From NCBI GenBank assembly GCA_025055465.1, contig JANWXA010000067.1, positions 1 through 9,465 on the forward strand: a stretch of 9,465 nucleotides of DNA. Direction: 5' to 3'. The translations under genes and the position numbers were made by a program. The notes beneath the pieces were generated by a model. That model saw nothing but the letters and a program-made list of their open reading frames with translations, was not told where the DNA came from and ran no database searches. The number at the start of each line of letters is the position of its first letter. The stretch's first letter is position 1. This stretch comes from Candidatus Kapaibacterium sp. (GTDB lineage Bacteria; Bacteroidota; Ignavibacteria; Kapaibacteriales; HRBIN21). Positions 6,508 through 9,465 of the stretch are shown piece after piece.

Positions 6508-7638
6508 ATGGATATTCAATTGTTGTCCTTCCCAGCGGCTGACGTTGCGCAGCGACGCCGGTTTATTGGTCTCCCGTGGCGCTTCTATCGCGACGACCCA
6601 AACTGGGTGCCTCCGCTGAAGGCGGAGCAAGACAAGCTGCTAGATCCCCGCCGGAATCCTTTCTTTCACCATGCCCGCATGCAGCTCTGGATAGCACGGC
6701 GTGGAGCAGAGCCCGTAGGGCGCATTGCGGCGATCGTCAACGAGCTCCACAACGAGCTCCACCAGGATGCTGTGGGATTCTTCGGCTTCTTTGAGTGTGT
6801 CCCCGATACGGGCGCTGCGCGTGTCCTTCTGGAGGCGGCGGCCGAATGGCTACGGCGCCAAGGGAAGACGAGCATCCGTGGACCTGTGAACCCCTCTATG
6901 AACGACGAGTGCGGGCTGCTCATAGATGGCTTCGACCACCCCCCAGCGATCATGATGCCCTACAACCCACCGTACTACGCTGAGCTGTTGGAGGCCTGCG
7001 GCCTCCAGAAGGTCAAGGACTTGCTTGTCTACCTCCTGACGGAACGGTTCCTCTCCGAGAAGCTGCGGCAGGGGCAGCAGCTCGTGCGGGAACGGTACGG
7101 CATTTGGGTGCGGGGTATGGACTTCCGCGATCGGCAGCTCTTCCGGCAGGATGTGGAGCGCATCAAGCTCATCTACAACCGTGCCTGGCAGCCGAACTGG
7201 GGCTTCGTTCGGTTGACCGATGCAGAGATGGAGTTCCTGGTGGCTGGGCTCAAGCAGGTCGCAGACCCAGAGTTGGCGCTGTTTGCCTTTCGGGGGGATG
7301 AGCCAATTGGCTTCGCTCTGGCCATTCCGGACATCAACCAGGTACTCCGGTTCAACCGCTCAGGGAGCCTCCTTGGGGCACTCTGGCACTTCGCAACGAA
7401 GCGCAAACGGATTGATGCCATGCGCATCATGATTCTGGGAGTCTTGCCGGGGTACCAGAACCTGGGGGCCGACGCTGTCCTCTACTACGAGCTGGGCATG
7501 CGGGGGCTACGGAAAGGCATCCGCTCTGCCGAGGCCGGTTGGGTACTGGAGGACAACTGGGCAATGCGCAATCCGCTGGAGAAGACGCTGGGGGCACAGC
7601 TCTACAAGCGCTACCGCATCTATGAAATGCCCATCTGA
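6508..7638 (+). CDS. GNAT-fold acyltransferase-like protein, YghO-type
   Basis: 376 residues, cytosolic, no signal peptide or membrane segment. The N-terminus has the family's conserved PWRFYRDDPNWVPPL (24-37), NPFFHHA (50-56) and EPVGRIAAIVNELHNE (68-83) blocks. GFFGFFECVPD (90-100) and IRGPVNPSMNDECG (123-136) follow, then PPAIMMPYNPPYYAELLEACG, a pattern I recognise from YghO-like proteins annotated as GNAT. A second acyl-CoA-binding type motif is near residue 312 (VLPGYQNLGADAVLYYE), close to the canonical Q-x-x-G-x-A loop, so the protein likely carries two GNAT-like halves. Substrate and acyl donor are unknown. The start at 6508 is 24 nt after the GWxTD stop, with GGATAGAG upstream as a loose ribosome site. 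It is the last gene of the cluster. The name YghO-like is by recognition of motifs, not by search. Confidence 0.8.
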   Translation: MDIQLLSFPAADVAQRRRFIGLPWRFYRDDPNWVPPLKAEQDKLLDPRRNPFFHHARMQLWIARRGAEPVGRIAAIVNELHNELHQDAVGFFGFFECVPDTGAARVLLEAAAEWLRRQGKTSIRGPVNPSMNDECGLLIDGFDHPPAIMMPYNPPYYAELLEACGLQKVKDLLVYLLTERFLSEKLRQGQQLVRERYGIWVRGMDFRDRQLFRQDVERIKLIYNRAWQPNWGFVRLTDAEMEFLVAGLKQVADPELALFAFRGDEPIGFALAIPDINQVLRFNRSGSLLGALWHFATKRKRIDAMRIMILGVLPGYQNLGADAVLYYELGMRGLRKGIRSAEAGWVLEDNWAMRNPLEKTLGAQLYKRYRIYEMPI

Positions 7639-7652
7639 GCCGCTGAGCCGAT
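7639..7652. other. 14-bp convergent intergenic gap without terminator
   Basis: The plus-strand cluster and the minus-strand guaD pair end tail to tail with only 14 bp between stops. No stem followed by a T-run is present on either strand here. The 10-bp palindrome GTCCGCGGAC at 7667-7676 lies inside guaD and lacks a T-run. Confidence 0.6.
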
Positions 7653-8954
7653 TTAACGAAGTCGACGTCCGCGGACGAAGACCGCCTTGAGGGAGCTCGG
7701 AGGGGCTGTGTAGAGAAGCCGGCTGACGAGCGCTTCTGGGGCCAAGCCTTGGAGAGTCGCTGCAGGGACCCAGGCAGAGGTATCCAGCACGATGAAATCG
7801 GCCTCTTTGCCGGGGTCTAGAGTGCCGATCTGGTGCTCCAACCCGAGTGCTTGGGCTCCGCCGAGTGTGGCGAGCCAGAGGGCTTCCTCCGGCGTGACCT
7901 CCGTCGGGACTTCTTCGGGCGTCAAGAAGGCGCGGAGCTTTGCCATCTCGCAGGCATAGCGGGCTTCCTCCAGTACCGACAACGAGTAACCGGCCCCAAT
8001 GTCGGTTCCGAGTCCTACGCGGAGGCCCTCTTGGAGGTACTGGCGCAGCGGCATAATTCCACTCCGCAGGAAAGCATTGGAGCGTGGGCAGTGCGCGATA
8101 GCGCATCCAGCGGAGTGGAGGCGTGCCCGCTCAGACGGGGAGAGGTAGATACAGTGCGCAAAGATCGTTCGCGGTGTCAAGAGAGCCGCGGCTTCGTAGA
8201 TGGCCGTGTAGTCGGAAAACTCCGGGAAGAGCTCGGCAATCCAGCGCAGTTCCCGAGGACTTTCCGCCAAGTGAGTCTGGAGCAGGAGCTGGTGCCGCTG
8301 AGCGAACCGAGAGCAGAGTTGGAGCAACGCCAGACTGCAGCTTCCGGCAAAGCGCGGGGAGACGACTGAGAAGAGCCGTCCGTCATATCCGTGCCACTCA
8401 GCCGTGATGCGCTCCAACGCTTGGAGAGCATCGTTGGTGGGTGTGGAGAGCTCTACCGGTACGTTACGGTCCATCAGCGTCTGACCCATGAGCACACGCA
8501 GCCCAGCGCGGGCAGCGGCGGCAAAGGCACGCGAGGTCGCCGCAGCCGTCGGAGGACCAAAGGTAACCAGGGTTGTAGTTCCGGAGTCCAGGGCCGTTCG
8601 GAAGAAGAGCTCGGCCTGCTGTTCGGCGAAGTCTGGGTCGGCATACCGAGCCTCCAGCGGGAAGATAAGCTCCCGGAGCCAAGTCAGCAGCTCGTCGCGA
8701 TCTTGCCCTATTGCGGGATATTGCGGGAGGTGGGTATGTACGTCAACGAGGCCTGGAAGTAGAACGCTGTGAGGACCAAAGTCCACTGTAGGAGCTCCGG
8801 AGAAATGCCGGCCGAGCTCTGCTGTTGGTGCGCAGGCAACGATGCTACCGTTGGAGGCGTCGACGACAAGGGCCCCGTCCCAGAGGCACTCTACTCGGCG
8901 CTGAGGAGTTGGATTCAAGAGCACACGCGCTCGGTACACCGTTACGGCCGCCAT
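7653..8954 (-). CDS. guaD: Guanine deaminase
   Basis: 433 residues of the amidohydrolase superfamily. It hydrolyses guanine to xanthine and ammonia in cytosolic purine salvage/catabolism. The family order is complete: LPGLVDVHTHLPQY (zinc ligands H73, H75; Q78 in the guanine-contact position), TSGTTT-like DSGTTTLVTF, and SPRFAGSCS with R201-F202 matching the PRF motif that holds guanine. THLAES follows (H228, E231), then FAHCIYLS (H267), AHCPRSN, and GLGTDIGAGYSLS (D318). This spacing parallels animal guanine deaminase closely, which separates it from related chlorohydrolases and SsnA-type enzymes. The ATG at 8954 has a GAGG site 4 nt upstream. It ends 14 bp from the convergent GNAT gene. The outer-membrane gene 22 bp upstream on the same strand suggests co-transcription. 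No xanthine dehydrogenase or purine permease is in view. Confidence 0.92.
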   Translation of the reverse strand: MAAVTVYRARVLLNPTPQRRVECLWDGALVVDASNGSIVACAPTAELGRHFSGAPTVDFGPHSVLLPGLVDVHTHLPQYPAIGQDRDELLTWLRELIFPLEARYADPDFAEQQAELFFRTALDSGTTTLVTFGPPTAAATSRAFAAAARAGLRVLMGQTLMDRNVPVELSTPTNDALQALERITAEWHGYDGRLFSVVSPRFAGSCSLALLQLCSRFAQRHQLLLQTHLAESPRELRWIAELFPEFSDYTAIYEAAALLTPRTIFAHCIYLSPSERARLHSAGCAIAHCPRSNAFLRSGIMPLRQYLQEGLRVGLGTDIGAGYSLSVLEEARYACEMAKLRAFLTPEEVPTEVTPEEALWLATLGGAQALGLEHQIGTLDPGKEADFIVLDTSAWVPAATLQGLAPEALVSRLLYTAPPSSLKAVFVRGRRLR

Positions 8955-8976
8955 TGGGCCTCAGCATAGTGGAGCT

Positions 8977-9465
8977 TCAGTAGGCGAAGTCAACCCCGAG
9001 GGTGAGGCGGGTAACTGGCTGCAGGAGCTGGCGTTCCAGCTCTGCTAAGATCCGAACGTTGCGGTACGGGTAGTAGCTATACTGGACTGCTACCGACTGC
9101 TGCCGCAGTGGACGGTAGACAGAGCCCACGGGGGCAGTGACGAGATTAGCGAGGAACGCAACGGCGTGCGGAAAGTTCGTGTAGTCAAACCCCAGGAAGC
9201 CACCGGCAAGCTCGTGGACTTGGGTGTTATCGTAGCCGTAGAGGAGCTGTAGGAAGAGCTCGGTATAGTCCCATGGCGTCCACCGCCAATCCAAGCCAAC
9301 GCGGTAGCCTCGGATGAGCATTCCTGCGGTGTCTGGCATCTCTCCGTAGAGCCCGAAGAGCCCTAACTCCAGCGGGAGCCCGATGTGGGCAAAGAAGACC
9401 TTGCGGTCGTCAGCATCAGCATCTTCGCCGATGTATTCTTCGATGCCGTTGCCGTTGACCGCTCC
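8977..9465 (-). CDS. Outer-membrane beta-barrel protein, C-terminal part (N-terminus beyond window)
   Basis: 162 residues plus TGA are visible, open to the right edge, so the start is missing. The sequence alternates aromatic and polar residues in about eight probable membrane strands (for example FFAHIGLPLELGLFGLYG, GYRVGLDWRW, ELFLQLLYGYDN, SVAVQYSYYPY, VRILAELERQ, TRLTLGVDFAY). It ends in an aromatic residue, the usual C-terminal signature of BAM-inserted barrels. An acidic loop (GEDADADDRK) near the visible N-terminal side would be surface or periplasmic. It could be a porin-like or transport protein, but I do not recognise a specific family. It lies 22 bp upstream of guaD on the same strand, so the two may share a transcript. 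Confidence 0.75.
   Translation of the reverse strand, partial: GAVNGNGIEEYIGEDADADDRKVFFAHIGLPLELGLFGLYGEMPDTAGMLIRGYRVGLDWRWTPWDYTELFLQLLYGYDNTQVHELAGGFLGFDYTNFPHAVAFLANLVTAPVGSVYRPLRQQSVAVQYSYYPYRNVRILAELERQLLQPVTRLTLGVDFAY

Noticed and set aside
7667..7676. Palindrome GTCCGCGGAC as terminator of the convergent genes
   Set aside because: No loop and no T-run on either side; it lies in the last codons of guaD encoding an Arg/Gly-rich tail.

Overview
The window looks like a chromosomal segment of a GC-rich bacterium from the Bacteroidota/Chlorobiota/Ignavibacteriota (FCB) side of the tree. Three things point there. One gene is a GWxTD-domain secreted protein. Another is a large repeat-built surface protein with a propeller, a CARDB-like domain and a beta-helix, a style common in that group. 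The divergent promoter region carries exact TAnnTTTG -7 boxes, the Bacteroidota primary-sigma signature. The assignment is inferred; the window holds no rRNA or other phylogenetic marker.

Layout. Positions 1-1996 (minus) hold the first 665 codons of a secreted surface protein that runs off the left edge. It has a signal peptide, seven SBBP-like propeller blades in an alternating two-blade pattern, a CARDB-like Ig domain and the start of a right-handed beta-helix. A 171-bp divergent promoter region follows. On the plus strand is a tightly packed five-gene cluster, very likely one transcript: ispF (isoprenoid precursor synthesis), an orphan histidine kinase with a propeller-like extracytoplasmic region and a possible lipobox, ruvX/yqgF (putative Holliday junction resolvase or rRNA-processing nuclease), a GWxTD-domain secreted protein, and a GNAT-fold acyltransferase of the YghO-like type. 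Junctions are a 4-nt overlap, 10 nt, a 4-nt overlap and 24 nt.

The cluster ends only 14 bp from a convergent minus-strand pair: a guanine deaminase (guaD) and, upstream of it by 22 bp, the C-terminal part of an outer-membrane beta-barrel protein cut by the right edge.

No tRNA, rRNA, CRISPR array, insertion sequence or rho-independent terminator was found. Most genes are recognisable housekeeping or family members. The least ordinary items are the orphan kinase between ispF and ruvX, the A/B blade architecture of the surface protein, and the degenerate GWxTD signature. I do not see convincing evidence for a wholly new system.
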